Shown piece after piece: positions 45,801 through 54,252 of a stretch of DNA of 64,000 nucleotides; position 1 is the stretch's first letter, and each line of letters starts with the position of its first letter. The DNA lies in NCBI RefSeq assembly GCF_010686685.1, contig NZ_JAAGWD010000002.1, positions 248,001-312,000 on the forward strand. The letters are read 5' to 3'. Below the pieces are notes generated by a model. That model was not told the DNA's origin and did no database searches. It saw nothing but the letters and a program-made list of their open reading frames with translations. Position numbers and translations under genes: made by a program. This DNA is from Pontibacter burrus. GTDB taxonomy: Bacteria; Bacteroidota; Bacteroidia; Cytophagales; Hymenobacteraceae.

Positions 45801-46164
45801 TCATGATCCAGATGTTGTCGCCGCCACCTGCATCCGAAGTAAAGGAAATAAACTTGCCATCCGGGCTGAAACGTGGCTGCACTTCGTACGCGCGTCCGCT
45901 GCGCAACAGTTTTGCTTTGCCACCCGAAATCGGCATAATGTAGATATCGCCGAGCATGTCGAACACGATCTCTTTGCCATCCGGACTTACGTCCAGGCTC
46001 ATCCAGGTGCCTTCGTCGGTGGTTACGGTTACTTCTTTCTCTGAACTATGAGGGGTATCCACAGTCCACTTCTTGTCATCTTTTTTGTCCTGAGCCAGGG
46101 TAGTGCTTACAGGTAAAGCAAGCGCGGCAGCCAGGAACATACTCAGATAAGTACGTTTATTCAT
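42865..46164 (-). CDS. Exported TolB/PD40 beta-propeller-amidohydrolase fusion protein
   Basis: The start at ATG 46,164 gives MNKRTYLSMFLAAALALPVS, a signal peptide, and about 1,099 residues. The first ~650 residues hold many PD40/TolB-like blades with SPDGKxIxF repeats (SPDGKFISFTSD, SPDGKYVYFSED and so on). The last ~430 form an amidohydrolase domain with the metal-site opening MPGIVDVHAHLGTF, GHSGIEHN and LGAHGQLQGLGAH, and the C-terminal block GMGKELGSLEEGKLADLIVLD. Proteins of this type are probably periplasmic dipeptidases or imidazolonepropionase-like hydrolases, and the propeller may bind or gate peptide substrates. It is monocistronic. Confidence 0.88.
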   Translation of the reverse strand: MNKRTYLSMFLAAALALPVSTTLAQDKKDDKKWTVDTPHSSEKEVTVTTDEGTWMSLDVSPDGKEIVFDMLGDIYIMPISGGKAKLLRSGRAYEVQPRFSPDGKFISFTSDAGGGDNIWIMKRDGSDAKQITKESFRLLNNAVWTPDGQYLIARKHFTNTRSLGAGEMWMYHRTGGAGVQLTKRKNDQQDAGEPFVSPDGKYVYFSEDMSGGTTFEYNKDPNGQIYVIRRVDRNTGQIENIVTGNGGSVRPTISPDGKHIAFVRRVRTKSVLFIQDLKTGEQWPIVDNLSKDQQEAWAIFGLYPSFSWTPDNKSIVYWAQGKINKVDVANQKVTNIPFEATATHYIADAVRHDFSKNGGVSPKEFTAKAIRHAVTSPDGKILVFNAAGHIYKKELPNGKPERITKGTDFEFYPAFSPDGKHIVYSTWNDDNYSALMKLDIRKKNAKPTKLTAEKGFYTNASFSPNGKFIVYNKEGGNNHMGFAHGNERGIYYMTAEGKNPTFVQRSGSNPQFNATSDRIFFTGYEAGKSAFKSVDLNGKEEQTHYTSKYTDQFYPSPDNKWLAFVELFNGYVVPFTANGSGMDLSADSKAVPVARFTRDAGTSLHWSGDSKKINWVLGDEYFSNDIKNRFSFVEGAPDKLPAIDTTGTKIGLVLKTDTPEGKVAFTNARIITMKGDEVIEGGTIVVEGNRIVSVGKNVAVPKDAKVIDAAGKTIMPGIVDVHAHLGTFRNGMSPQKQWSYYTNLAYGVTTTHDPSSTTEMVFSQSEAVKAGNMIGPRIYSTGTILYGADGNFKAVINSLDDARSHLRRIKAVGGFSVKSYNQPRREQRQQVIQAARELDMTVVPEGGSTFFHNMSMILDGHSGIEHNIPVAPLYKDVVDVWKASETGYTPTLIVNYAGNSGEYYWYQKTNVWEKERLLKFSPRSVIDGRSRRVTLVPDEEYENGHILTSEATTKLAKSGVKVNLGAHGQLQGLGAHWELWMLQQGGMTNLEALRAATLNGAEYIGMGKELGSLEEGKLADLIVLDQNPLENIQNTEHVKYTMVNGRLYDAATMAEIGNYNKQPGKFWWENSRTATAFDWHEGTNTRFEGIAGEHCTCRH

Positions 46165-46276
46165 GGTAGGGTGAAATTGGTTAGATTGTCGTTTACCAAA
46201 GATACTAAATAACACCAGTGAATAAAGAGCTTTAGCTGATTATGTATGATTTCGGGCCTGGGGTACCTTTGTAAAC

Positions 46277-46320
46277 CTTCGCGCACTTAGTGGTTAAGTT
46301 TTACCGCAAGGTGCGCGAAG
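46277..46320 (-). terminator. Hairpin downstream of the 46,328-47,761 gene
   Basis: CTTCGCGCAC (46,277-46,286) pairs exactly with GTGCGCGAAG (46,311-46,320), 8 bp past the stop at 46,328. No U-run follows. Confidence 0.6.
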
Positions 46321-46327
46321 CTATAGT

Positions 46328-47761
46328 TCAGAATTTGAGCTTGCCGAATTTATAGTAGCCTATGCCTGACCCCAGCACTATAAACTCTTTGTTGTTGATT
46401 TTGTAGGCTGATGTTGGCACCAGGTAGAAGTCCTGGTGGCGGCCGGTTTGGGTATTGCGCAGCGGTCTTACGGTAATCTTCCCGTCAGGAGCCACTTTTG
46501 CCAATACAGGAGTTTTAAGAACAGCTCTTGAGGTTGCGATCATGATCTCGTCCTGCTCGTTATAGTTGTATTCAAAATCGAGGTATATGAGTTTTACCGT
46601 ATCCTGGGCAGTGGTTGCAATGTATGAGCCCAGCCTCACCTGGTTTACATCACCTGTCTGGTGTTTGTTAGCGCTTGCAGTGTATAAAGCCTCACCATTC
46701 TGGTCAAAAGCAAAGAGCAGCACGTCATCGGTATGATGTTGATTTCTGTCTAAAGTGTAAACCTCTCCGAGCAGTACGGTATGGTTGCTGTTTAGCGGCA
46801 ACAGATGTTGTAGTTGCAGGTAACGTAGGCGCTGGCTATGATCTTTGTCTGGTTTATAGGCTTTATAATCGTGCAGAAAAAGGCTGTCGATGGGAGCATA
46901 GTGGTGTATATAGTTGCGGAAGCGGCCTTTGGGGAAACGGTAGTAAAAAGTGCCTGTTGGCTCCGGAGCTAAACTGGCTACAAAAGGTGCCGGTACAGTT
47001 AAGCCTGCAACTATAAGGTCCTCATTCATAATTTCCATTTTGGCCTGTAGCGGGCGCAAAGCGGTGCTGCCCACGGGTTGTATGGTATTTCTGCCGCTTC
47101 TGCCATCGAACCGATACAGGAAAAAAGCTGCCTCGGGGGAATTGGAGGCCGGAAGTTCAGAGAGCACAAATATGTTTCCGGTTGCGGAGATTTGCATTTC
47201 CTTTATGAGACCTTTCAGGTGCAACTCAGCGGTCCAGCTTGGCTTAAATGAACCCTGATAGAGCATGACATCTGTTTGTTGTGGTTCTGCCTTTTGTTGC
47301 AGAATAAGCAGCAAACGGGTTTCTCTGGTTTGGGCGTGTATAGTTGCATCAGGGGTGGTACTGGCCAGGGTGTGAATGGCGGGCATGTAGTTGCCTTTTG
47401 CATCAATCTGCTGGGCGTAAATGATTTTTCTATAGTTTTCCGTAACCGATGATAAGAGGTATATCTGGTGGTTCAGCACTACCAGTTCTTCGAAGGCTGC
47501 ACGCTTGCCTTCTGGGCTTAGCGGGGCAATGGCAATTGACCAGACACGTTGGTTGCTTCGGTTATAACGCTCCAGGGTAATTTGCCTGTTTTCGGTGTAG
47601 CGGGTATAAAAGGAGTTTTCGGAGCCGGTGCCAATTACCTGTAGCTGGTTCAGATTGCGGCTGTTGTGTGGTATTTCAGGTCCCCAGGCTATAGTTGGCT
47701 CCTGCGCCAGAGCCGGACACATGCAGAGGACCAGTACTAAAACGCGTAAAAATCTCACCAT
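46328..47761 (-). CDS. Exported protein of unknown function
   Basis: The 477-residue protein has a signal peptide (VRFLRVLVLVLCMCPALAQ) and no recognised catalytic motif. Strand-turn periodicity with repeated blocks (VIGTGSENSFYTRYTENRQI, NIFVLSELPASNSPEAAFFL, NHTVLLGEVYTLDRNQHHTD) suggests a beta-propeller-like fold similar to those that report values along a chain. It is probably periplasmic or secreted. Confidence 0.65.
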   Translation of the reverse strand: MVRFLRVLVLVLCMCPALAQEPTIAWGPEIPHNSRNLNQLQVIGTGSENSFYTRYTENRQITLERYNRSNQRVWSIAIAPLSPEGKRAAFEELVVLNHQIYLLSSVTENYRKIIYAQQIDAKGNYMPAIHTLASTTPDATIHAQTRETRLLLILQQKAEPQQTDVMLYQGSFKPSWTAELHLKGLIKEMQISATGNIFVLSELPASNSPEAAFFLYRFDGRSGRNTIQPVGSTALRPLQAKMEIMNEDLIVAGLTVPAPFVASLAPEPTGTFYYRFPKGRFRNYIHHYAPIDSLFLHDYKAYKPDKDHSQRLRYLQLQHLLPLNSNHTVLLGEVYTLDRNQHHTDDVLLFAFDQNGEALYTASANKHQTGDVNQVRLGSYIATTAQDTVKLIYLDFEYNYNEQDEIMIATSRAVLKTPVLAKVAPDGKITVRPLRNTQTGRHQDFYLVPTSAYKINNKEFIVLGSGIGYYKFGKLKF

Positions 47762-47850
47762 ACAGCCAACAAAATGTTAACGCCAACTTATGTTGTACGC
47801 ACCAGCAAATAAGGAGATTAAAAGTTGTACAGGTTTGTGGCTAACGGTAT

Positions 47851-47888
47851 TAAATAAAGAGACACAACTTAGTGCTGCGTCTCTATTT
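47851..47888 (-). terminator. Terminator of the 47,883-48,332 gene
   Basis: AGAGAC/GTCTCT arms with partial inner pairing surround the stop region, followed on the minus strand by T-rich sequence. It overlaps the last codons. Confidence 0.55.
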
Positions 47889-48332
47889 GTTTTGGAATAT
47901 CTTCTGAATAGCTGCTTCTAATTTTGGAAGGTCGGCTTGGTTAGTATGGAATCTGGTTTCGTAGGTGAACTCACCTTTATACATGACTAACTTCGAGTAA
48001 CTGATAGGAATGAAACTATCAGCTTTCCACCACACATCTTTAAGCATTTTATCAGGTGTTTCCTTTATAATCTCAGCGTAGTCCAGGTTGTTTAATCTGT
48101 ACTCTTCCTTAAAGAAAAATGGTCTGATAAAGTAAAAAGTAAGTGTATCGCCCTTTAGTTGAACAATACTATCGTGATAGTTGGTAAATACATGGATCAG
48201 AGTACCAGAAACTATACCAAGCAAAATTGGGAGCAGGAGATTATCAATTAGATAAGAAAACAGGATTACACAAACTATAACCTTCAGGAATAAACTATAG
48301 AAGTTAGCCGGTAATCCTGTTCTTAAAATCAT
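47883..48332 (-). CDS. Small membrane-anchored protein of unknown function
   Basis: The 149-residue protein has two close hydrophobic helices near the N-terminus (~13-32 VIVCVILFSYLIDNLLLPI and ~33-50) and a soluble C-terminal domain (TFYFIRPFFFKEEYRLNNLD, YSKLVMYKGEFTYETRF). This resembles PH-like domains tethered to the membrane, but the assignment is uncertain. It lies 40 bp downstream of the M28 peptidase gene's end region, on the same strand. Confidence 0.6.
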   Translation of the reverse strand: MILRTGLPANFYSLFLKVIVCVILFSYLIDNLLLPILLGIVSGTLIHVFTNYHDSIVQLKGDTLTFYFIRPFFFKEEYRLNNLDYAEIIKETPDKMLKDVWWKADSFIPISYSKLVMYKGEFTYETRFHTNQADLPKLEAAIQKIFQNK

Positions 48333-48372
48333 CTGTGATATAATGATCTTTAAATTACCTTAATCACTGGCC

Positions 48373-49674
48373 TTATTGTACCTGTGCCTTGTCCACACGG
48401 GTAGGTGTTTCCTTACCGAAAACTACGTCGTAAGAACCCAGCGCAATGCCTTTTATCATGCTGGTCAGGTGGGCCATGTCCAGCATCTCAAATTCGTCGT
48501 TTACGGTGTGGTAAGTTTTATCCTGGTCTATCTGCACTGATGAAATGGTGTGTGCCGGAACACCCAATCGTGCCAGCGTGGCGTTGTCTGATCGGTAGAA
48601 CAGGTTCTGGGTTGGGTAAGGGTCCTGGTGGATGCTGTAACCAGAGCCATTGAGGCGTTTCTGCATCAGCTCCCCTAAATTCGATTTATCAAATCCGGTC
48701 ATGTAGGCGCTGTTCGGGCCGAACTTTGATGGTTTTCCTACCATTTCGATGTTGAACATCGCCACGATCTGGTCTGGGTTAAGCTGTTCTGAAAAGTACC
48801 TGGAACCGAAGCCGCCCATTTCTTCAGCTGCAAAGGCAACAAAAAGGATGGTGCGCTCAGGTTTACGCTGTTTTTTGTAAAAGTCGGCCAGCATCATCAT
48901 GGCTGATGTTCCGGAAGCATTATCGTCGGCACCGTTGGCAATAGAGTCGCCATCTATCGGTTTCTGAATGCCGATGTGGTCGTAGTGACCGGAGAACACG
49001 ACAAACTCGTCTTTACGCTTACCCTCGATCATGCCCACCAGGTTGGTAAGCTTCAGATCTTCAACCTTATTTTCCAGTTCTACAGCATAATCCTGAAGGT
49101 GCGTCTGTTCAGTCAGTACAAACACTTTGCTGGCCCCTCTGCCCATTTCCTGTACTATATTTCCGCGCGTAATGTAGCGCTGATAGTTTGCAAAAGTAGC
49201 GGCATGTTTCGGGTGGATCAGTACTAGAGCATCTTCCTGCAAACGGATGGCATGCATCAGGGCGTCGCGACTATTTTCGTTTTCTCCGATCGGGATGATG
49301 CGACGCTCACTGTTTGCTTTCCAGCTTAGCTGTTTGTGTGTACTTGAGGCAAAAACCTGCTCAGCAGCTATCGTTGCGCCGTTCAGTTTTACTTCCAGCT
49401 GGTGCGGGGTAAGGCGGTATAAGGTAAAGGTCTGTTTAAAGCTATCTGTACCAGGCAATGGCTTTAGTTTAGACTTTTTAAACTCTGAGGCTATAAAATC
49501 TGCGGCTTTATCGGCGCCTGGCGTAAAAGAAGCACGCCCCAGCATATCGTCGTCGCTAAGCGTTTTAACTAAACGGGTTGTTTTTTCTTGGGTAATGGAT
49601 TTAAGGTTTTGGGCCACTACGCTCCCGGAAAGGCAAAAAAGCAATGCAGGCAGCGCTATAAAATGTTTATTCAT
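48373..49674 (-). CDS. M28-family zinc aminopeptidase, exported
   Basis: This 433-residue protein has a signal peptide (ALPALLFCLSGSVVAQ) and the co-catalytic zinc site of M28 peptidases: VFSGHYDHIG (His), GADDNASGTS (bridging Asp), VAFAAEEMGGFGS (Glu pair), FNIEMVGK and DKTYHTVNDEFE (last His). It probably removes N-terminal amino acids from peptides in the periplasm. The gene is monocistronic or shares a transcript with the small membrane protein downstream of it. Confidence 0.93.
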   Translation of the reverse strand: MNKHFIALPALLFCLSGSVVAQNLKSITQEKTTRLVKTLSDDDMLGRASFTPGADKAADFIASEFKKSKLKPLPGTDSFKQTFTLYRLTPHQLEVKLNGATIAAEQVFASSTHKQLSWKANSERRIIPIGENENSRDALMHAIRLQEDALVLIHPKHAATFANYQRYITRGNIVQEMGRGASKVFVLTEQTHLQDYAVELENKVEDLKLTNLVGMIEGKRKDEFVVFSGHYDHIGIQKPIDGDSIANGADDNASGTSAMMMLADFYKKQRKPERTILFVAFAAEEMGGFGSRYFSEQLNPDQIVAMFNIEMVGKPSKFGPNSAYMTGFDKSNLGELMQKRLNGSGYSIHQDPYPTQNLFYRSDNATLARLGVPAHTISSVQIDQDKTYHTVNDEFEMLDMAHLTSMIKGIALGSYDVVFGKETPTRVDKAQVQ

Positions 49675-49758
49675 AGTACAGGTTTGGTTATAGTTTAGTA
49701 GTTGAAGGTTGTTATATTAGGGTGTTGCTATACAACAGGACAACAAGATAAGAGTTTT

Positions 49759-50814
49759 ATGGATACTGGCACCAAAGTGAACTGGCTAAAATTACTGCAA
49801 TTCATTGTATTGGGTGGTGTAGTGCTTTATGTTGGCCGTTCGCTGTTTGTGCCGCTCAGCTTTTCGTTGCTGATCAGTTTTGTACTGTACCCGATTTGCC
49901 GCTGGCTGGAAAGCAAAGGCTGGCCGCGCTGGATAGCCATTGGACTGTGCCTGCTGGTACTGCTGGTTATTTTTGTGGGGTTGGGCTGGTTGTTGTTTAA
50001 CCAGTTGCTGCGCCTGATAGATGAATGGCCTAACCTGCAACACAAACTACTGAACGCTTACCAGGACCTGAGCCTGTACCTCGAGCAAACAGTTGGCATA
50101 AAAGTTAGCCGGCAGGCTGTGTGGCTGGAGGGGCTGAGCAATAACCTGGGTGCTAACCTGCTGGGGATGCTGCGCGATGTGGTGTATACTTCGGCAGTAT
50201 CGGTGGTGTTGGTCGTGCTCATTCCGTTGTATGTTGCCCTGATCCTGTTTAACCGCGAGCAACTGGCAAAGGCGCTTTTTTCACTTTTCCCGGCATCAGA
50301 GTACAACAAAATCAGAACTATCCTGCACGAAACGATCACTACCTACTATAACTTTATAAAGGGAATGGCTATCGTTTATGTTATAGTTGGGACACTGAAC
50401 ACTCTTGGGCTGCTGATTCTGGGAGTACCGCATGCGCTGTTCTTCGGAGTGGTAGCCTCAATTCTTACCTTTATCCCGTATGTGGGCATTACAATTGGCG
50501 CAATTCTACCCATGACGGTAGCCTGGATAACCTACGACTCTGCCTGGTACCCGATGGGCGTGGTGATTGTGTTTGCGGTGGTGCAGTACCTGGAAGCGAA
50601 CCTGATTTTTCCGTGGGCGGTGAGTTACCGGCTACAGGTAAATATGCTGTTTACGTTGCTGGCTATAGTTGCGGGTGGCATACTCTGGGGCGCATCGGGC
50701 ATGATTTTGTTCATCCCGTTCCTGGCAATACTTAAGCTCATTGCCGACAAGCACGAAAGCATGAAACCTATTTCCATATTACTGGGCGCAAACGAGAGGC
50801 CACGCAAAAGTTAA
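49759..50814 (+). CDS. AI-2E family permease
   Basis: The start at ATG 49,759 (MDTGTKVNWLKLLQFIVLGG) gives 351 residues with about eight membrane helices. Family features include the early LSFSLLISFVLYPICRWLE and the late block ILGVPHALFFGVVASILTFI with PYVGITIGAILPM. Members export autoinducer-2, or in some cases ions or other small molecules; the cargo here is unknown. It converges tail to tail with a GNAT gene, overlapping its stop by 4 bp. Confidence 0.9.
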   Translation: MDTGTKVNWLKLLQFIVLGGVVLYVGRSLFVPLSFSLLISFVLYPICRWLESKGWPRWIAIGLCLLVLLVIFVGLGWLLFNQLLRLIDEWPNLQHKLLNAYQDLSLYLEQTVGIKVSRQAVWLEGLSNNLGANLLGMLRDVVYTSAVSVVLVVLIPLYVALILFNREQLAKALFSLFPASEYNKIRTILHETITTYYNFIKGMAIVYVIVGTLNTLGLLILGVPHALFFGVVASILTFIPYVGITIGAILPMTVAWITYDSAWYPMGVVIVFAVVQYLEANLIFPWAVSYRLQVNMLFTLLAIVAGGILWGASGMILFIPFLAILKLIADKHESMKPISILLGANERPRKS

Positions 50815-51377
50815 TTCATTTGCTGTTGTGCCTGCCACTCTCTTTTAAGTAAACTATACACGCGCAGGTCGTGAAAATGCCCGTTCAGCAATTCGCCTTC
50901 GCGCTCAATACCTTCCAGGGTAAAGCCCAGCTTTTCAGGGATGTTGCTGCTGCGGTGGTTACCTATGGCCACTTTTAGCTGCACACGGTTCATGTTCATA
51001 TGCTCAAAAGCGTGTTGCAGCAGGCGGCTGCAGCTGCGGCGCATAATGCCTTTGCCCTGCTGGTGCTCGCTCAGCCAGTATCCGATCTCCAGTTTGTGGT
51101 TAAAATATTCAATCGCCTTAAACCCGATCAGGCCCACCACCGCTTCTTCAAAAATTATCACGAAAACCTTATCTGCAGGGTTGGAAACGATTGATTGCAG
51201 ATACAGGGCAGTATCACTTTGCTGCCGGGTAAGGTCCACGAAAGGGAGCCATTCGCGCAGGTAAGTGCGCTGGGAATCGATGATCTTATAAAGCGCAGTA
51301 GCATCATCAACTGTAACCGGGCGCAGGTACAGGTCAGGAGCAATTGTAAGGATGTTGGATTTAAAAGGCTTTTCCAT
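50811..51377 (-). CDS. GNAT-family N-acetyltransferase (RimL-like)
   Basis: The start at ATG 51,377 (MEKPFKSNILTIAPDLYLRP) gives 188 residues. Visible motifs are the RimL-type opening LYLRPVTVDDATALYKIIDS, the acetyl-CoA loop in WLSEHQQGKGIMRRSCSRLL and the C-terminal NHRSSNIPEKLGFTLEG. It resembles ribosomal-protein serine acetyltransferases, but the substrate is unproven. Confidence 0.88.
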   Translation of the reverse strand: MEKPFKSNILTIAPDLYLRPVTVDDATALYKIIDSQRTYLREWLPFVDLTRQQSDTALYLQSIVSNPADKVFVIIFEEAVVGLIGFKAIEYFNHKLEIGYWLSEHQQGKGIMRRSCSRLLQHAFEHMNMNRVQLKVAIGNHRSSNIPEKLGFTLEGIEREGELLNGHFHDLRVYSLLKREWQAQQQMN

Positions 51378-51486
51378 AGTTTGATTCGTATAAATGAAGG
51401 TCAGGTGCATGCATTAAGCCGAAGCGGAAGAACTGAACATTTGCTTTGGCTTATAGTTTAATTTAAAGAAGCATAACTATACAAAT

Positions 51487-52095
51487 ATGAAAAAAAATAT
51501 ACAATACTGGCTAATAATGACTTTTCTATTACTAGCCTTTCAGCCTTTACAGGCACAGGATGAAGGCCCTGAGCTGCGATGGGGAGCCAAAATAGGTGTA
51601 AACCTTGCCAGAATATCAGACGACCCCGGCCTGCAGGACATGGATACCGGGCTTGGAACGGAGTTTGGTATTTATGGGCGTATCGGAGACCGGTTTTACA
51701 TACAGCCCGGCCTCGACTTTATAACCTATAAATCACACATCATCAGAACAGTGCAGCCACGCCCCGGTGAGCGCGATGCTTTTGTTACCCATTACCTGCG
51801 TGTTCCGGTATTAGTTGGTTACCGCACCAATTATGAAGGCAGCGTACTCTCGCACCTAAGGTTTTTTGCCGGACCGGCTTTCGCTTATAATGTGGGAGTT
51901 AAAGACAATAACCTGAATGTACGGCGCCGCGATGTACGGAATGCCCAGTTTAGTTTGAATGGTGGTGTTGGTTTCGATATCCGTTTCCTGAATTTTGATG
52001 TTACCTACCACCACGGCTTAAGGACCATGTTTAATGATAATAATGCCGAAGGAAAAACAAGAGCTTTTTCGCTTACGGCAGGAATTGCATTTTAA
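51487..52095 (+). CDS. PorT-type outer-membrane beta-barrel protein
   Basis: This 202-residue protein has a signal peptide (LIMTFLLLAFQPLQAQ) and the repeated barrel-type segments WGAKIGVNLARISDDPGLQD, FYIQPGLDFITYKSHIIRT and SLNGGVGFDIRFLNFDVTYH. It ends in an aromatic/hydrophobic strand (TAGIAF) as expected for outer-membrane insertion. No ligand is known. It is monocistronic with a shared terminator downstream. Confidence 0.85.
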   Translation: MKKNIQYWLIMTFLLLAFQPLQAQDEGPELRWGAKIGVNLARISDDPGLQDMDTGLGTEFGIYGRIGDRFYIQPGLDFITYKSHIIRTVQPRPGERDAFVTHYLRVPVLVGYRTNYEGSVLSHLRFFAGPAFAYNVGVKDNNLNVRRRDVRNAQFSLNGGVGFDIRFLNFDVTYHHGLRTMFNDNNAEGKTRAFSLTAGIAF

Positions 52096-52132
52096 GGCAG
52101 CTTATAGTTTGATTTGGTACAGTTAAACCAGA

Positions 52133-52168
52133 GGTATCCGTGCTAAACCTATAGTTAACACGGATACC
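52133..52168. terminator. Bidirectional hairpin between convergent genes
   Basis: GGTATCCGTG (52,133-52,142) and CACGGATACC (52,159-52,168) are exact reverse complements. The hairpin separates the PorT-type gene and the minus-strand HTH gene. Confidence 0.8.
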
Positions 52169-52176
52169 TGCACGGT

Positions 52177-52377
52177 TCAATCTGTTTCTTCCAGGGTAAA
52201 AATGTCTTCTACTTTCCGATCGAAAACGCGGGCAATTTTTAAGGCCAGCACCGTGGAGGGCACATATTTACTGAGCTCCATGGCATTTATAGTTTGCCGG
52301 CTCACGCCTATCTTTTTGGCTAGTTCTTCCTGGGTAAGGTTATGGATGGCCCGCTGCACTTTTAGCGTATTTTTCAT
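52177..52377 (-). CDS. Small HTH regulator (YqaF/XRE type)
   Basis: The start at ATG 52,377 (MKNTLKVQRAIHNLTQEELA) gives 66 residues with a single helix-turn-helix (KKIGVSRQTINAMELSKYVP) and a short tail (KVEDIFTLEE). This is the compact XRE form often paired with a small membrane protein. Its ATG overlaps the TGA of the upstream membrane gene by four bases (ATGA), so the two are translationally coupled. An array of TTTACA/TGTAAA sites upstream of the operon is its likely operator. Confidence 0.9.
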   Translation of the reverse strand: MKNTLKVQRAIHNLTQEELAKKIGVSRQTINAMELSKYVPSTVLALKIARVFDRKVEDIFTLEETD

Positions 52378-52844
52378 GCGTAAGAGGCTTTTGCTGAACG
52401 ATAAAGCAGGAAGTTGAACCTGACAAGAAAAATAAGCAGCAAGGTAAGCATGTTGAGCAGCAACACCTGGTAAAACGCCAGTCCGTAAATAAACAGCACC
52501 GAAAAGATCAGGAAGCCATAGTTTATGTAAGTGGCCCAAAGCAACGACTCCAGCCTGATCTGTGAAATATACTCGTCTTCGTCTTTCTCTCTCGAAAAAG
52601 CTGCCAGCAAGCCGCCAATTATAGCCGTAATAGCTACTACCTCATCAAAAATGTTATTCTCAATAAGCCGGAATGCTTTTGCAGGCTCAAAAATGCCACC
52701 ATCGTAAAGGGCAAAAACGGTGGTTTCTAACTCAAAAAGCGCGTTGTCGGATAAAATAGCCAGGAAGCCAGCTATCAGCGAAGGTACCAGCATAATCCAG
52801 CCCAGCATCTTATACCGGTGCGGAAATAGGAAACGTGTTTTCAT
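52374..52844 (-). CDS. Membrane protein co-operonic with the HTH regulator
   Basis: This 156-residue protein has four predicted helices: MLGWIMLVPSLIAGFLAIL, EVVAITAIIGGLLAAFS, LLWATYINYGFLIFSVLFIYGL and LLLNMLTLLLIFLVRFNFLLY. It is the partner of compact XRE regulators in many Bacteroidota and Firmicutes. Its function is unknown, possibly a sensor of envelope state. Confidence 0.82.
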   Translation of the reverse strand: MKTRFLFPHRYKMLGWIMLVPSLIAGFLAILSDNALFELETTVFALYDGGIFEPAKAFRLIENNIFDEVVAITAIIGGLLAAFSREKDEDEYISQIRLESLLWATYINYGFLIFSVLFIYGLAFYQVLLLNMLTLLLIFLVRFNFLLYRSAKASYA

Positions 52845-52859
52845 GGTTTTATTTTGTGA

Positions 52860-52951
52860 TGTAAAGAATACTTTACAAATGTAAAGCTTGTTTTACAAAA
52901 GTCAAGTTCATTTTACATTTTGTTTAATTTTTTTACAAGGTATTCTGTAAA
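52860..52951. promoter_or_regulatory. Array of seven TGTAAA/TTTACA sites upstream of the HTH-membrane operon
   Basis: Sites lie at 52,860-865, 872-877, 880-885, 892-897, 912-917, 932-937 and 946-951. The first pair forms TGTAAAG-AATA-CTTTACA, a perfect dyad. The array starts 16 bp upstream of the ATG at 52,844 and covers the expected promoter. It is a strong candidate for autoregulation by the HTH protein. Confidence 0.8.
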
Positions 52952-53062
52952 GCCTGGGAATTTAGAGGCGAGTGAACTATGGGTACTGGCGGAAAAATTA
53001 ACAAACTATAGCTGGATGTATAAACTTAGGGCGCGTATAGTTGTTGAACAAGAAAAGTAAAA

Positions 53063-54031
53063 TTGGAGACATACGATATTCTAATAATAGGGGGAGGCCC
53101 CATTGGACTGGCCTGCGGACTCGAAGCTAAAAAAGCCGGCCTGACATACTTAATTGTAGAGAAAGGTTGCCTTGTAAATTCGCTGTTCAATTACCCGCTC
53201 AACATGACCTTTTTCTCTACTGCCGACAGACTAGAGATTGGTGGTTACCCGTTCCCGAGCATCTACCCAAAACCTAACCGCGCCGAAGCACTGGAATATT
53301 ACCGCAAAGTAGCTGAAACCGGAGAGCTTGACATTCGCCTGTTCGAAGAAGTACTGGCTGTAACTACAGAAACGGATGAACTGTACCAGGTAAGCACCAG
53401 CAAAGCAAACTATAAGGCAAAGTATATCATTGTAGCTACCGGCTTTTACGACATTCCTAACCTGTTAGGGATAAAAGGAGAGGAGTTGCCCAAAGTACGT
53501 CATTATTACTACGACCCACATTATTACTATAAGCAAAAGATGTTGGTAGTAGGGGCCAACAACTCTGCCGCCGATGTTGCCCTGGAAACCTACCGCAAAG
53601 GCGCTGAGGTAACTATAGTTGTGCGGGAGCCGGAACTAGGGAGCATTAAATACTGGACAAAGCCGGACTTGGAAAACCGCATTTCCGAAGGAGCCGTGAA
53701 AGCATATTTCAGTTCCAGGTTACTGGAGATACGGGAAAACGTGGTAGATATACAAACTCCTGAAGGTGTGGTAACTATAGCAAACGATTTCGTAATGGCC
53801 ATGACCGGTTATCAGCCCAATTTCAATTTCCTGAAAAAGCTGGGCATTACGCTGAGCCACGATGCACTGAAACACCCCACACATAACCCCGAAACCATGG
53901 AAACCAACATGCCGCGCATTTACCTGGCCGGCGTAGTTTGTGGCGGCATGGACACCCGTGTCTGGTTCATCGAAAACTCAAGAGTACACGCCGAAAAAAT
54001 TGTGCAGCATATTATAGGGGCAAAGGTATAA
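53063..54031 (+). CDS. ypdA: YpdA-type bacillithiol-disulfide reductase
   Basis: At 322 residues, this flavoprotein shows ILIIGGGPIGLACGLEAKKA (FAD site, ~6-25), the YpdA-type SLFNYPLNMTFFSTADRLEI, NAD(P)H-binding MLVVGANNSAADVALETYRK (~156-175) and a C-terminal TNMPRIYLAGVVCGGMDTRV block. YpdA reduces oxidised bacillithiol with NADPH. The start is TTG 53,063, read as methionine; the sequence after it (ETYDILIIGG) fits the family's beginning. It is monocistronic. Confidence 0.92.
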   Translation: METYDILIIGGGPIGLACGLEAKKAGLTYLIVEKGCLVNSLFNYPLNMTFFSTADRLEIGGYPFPSIYPKPNRAEALEYYRKVAETGELDIRLFEEVLAVTTETDELYQVSTSKANYKAKYIIVATGFYDIPNLLGIKGEELPKVRHYYYDPHYYYKQKMLVVGANNSAADVALETYRKGAEVTIVVREPELGSIKYWTKPDLENRISEGAVKAYFSSRLLEIRENVVDIQTPEGVVTIANDFVMAMTGYQPNFNFLKKLGITLSHDALKHPTHNPETMETNMPRIYLAGVVCGGMDTRVWFIENSRVHAEKIVQHIIGAKV

Positions 54032-54103
54032 CTATAGAATTGCATTAATGCTGTCAAAACTACAGTCGCCACTATACTATAATACTATAGTAATGTCAAA
54101 AAT

Positions 54104-54130
54104 CCCCTCTTGGGAGGGGTAGGGGTGGGT
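54104..54130. repeat. 27-bp interspersed repeat, copy 1
   Basis: The sequence begins CCCCTCTTGGGAGGGG, with an internal hairpin, and continues to 54,130. An exact reverse-complement copy lies at 55,878-55,904. The pair flanks the pseudouridine synthase and GNAT genes. It resembles a G-rich REP-like element dispersed in Bacteroidota genomes. Confidence 0.85.
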
Positions 54131-54252
54131 AATATAGCCAGCACTATTACAAGCTCTGTCTCTTCGAGCCAGTTGAGTTACAAACTCAACTTCATAAGTA
54201 GGCAAGAGTTACAAAACCGCGCCAGCAGAAGAGTGAAGCATTCAACCTACAG

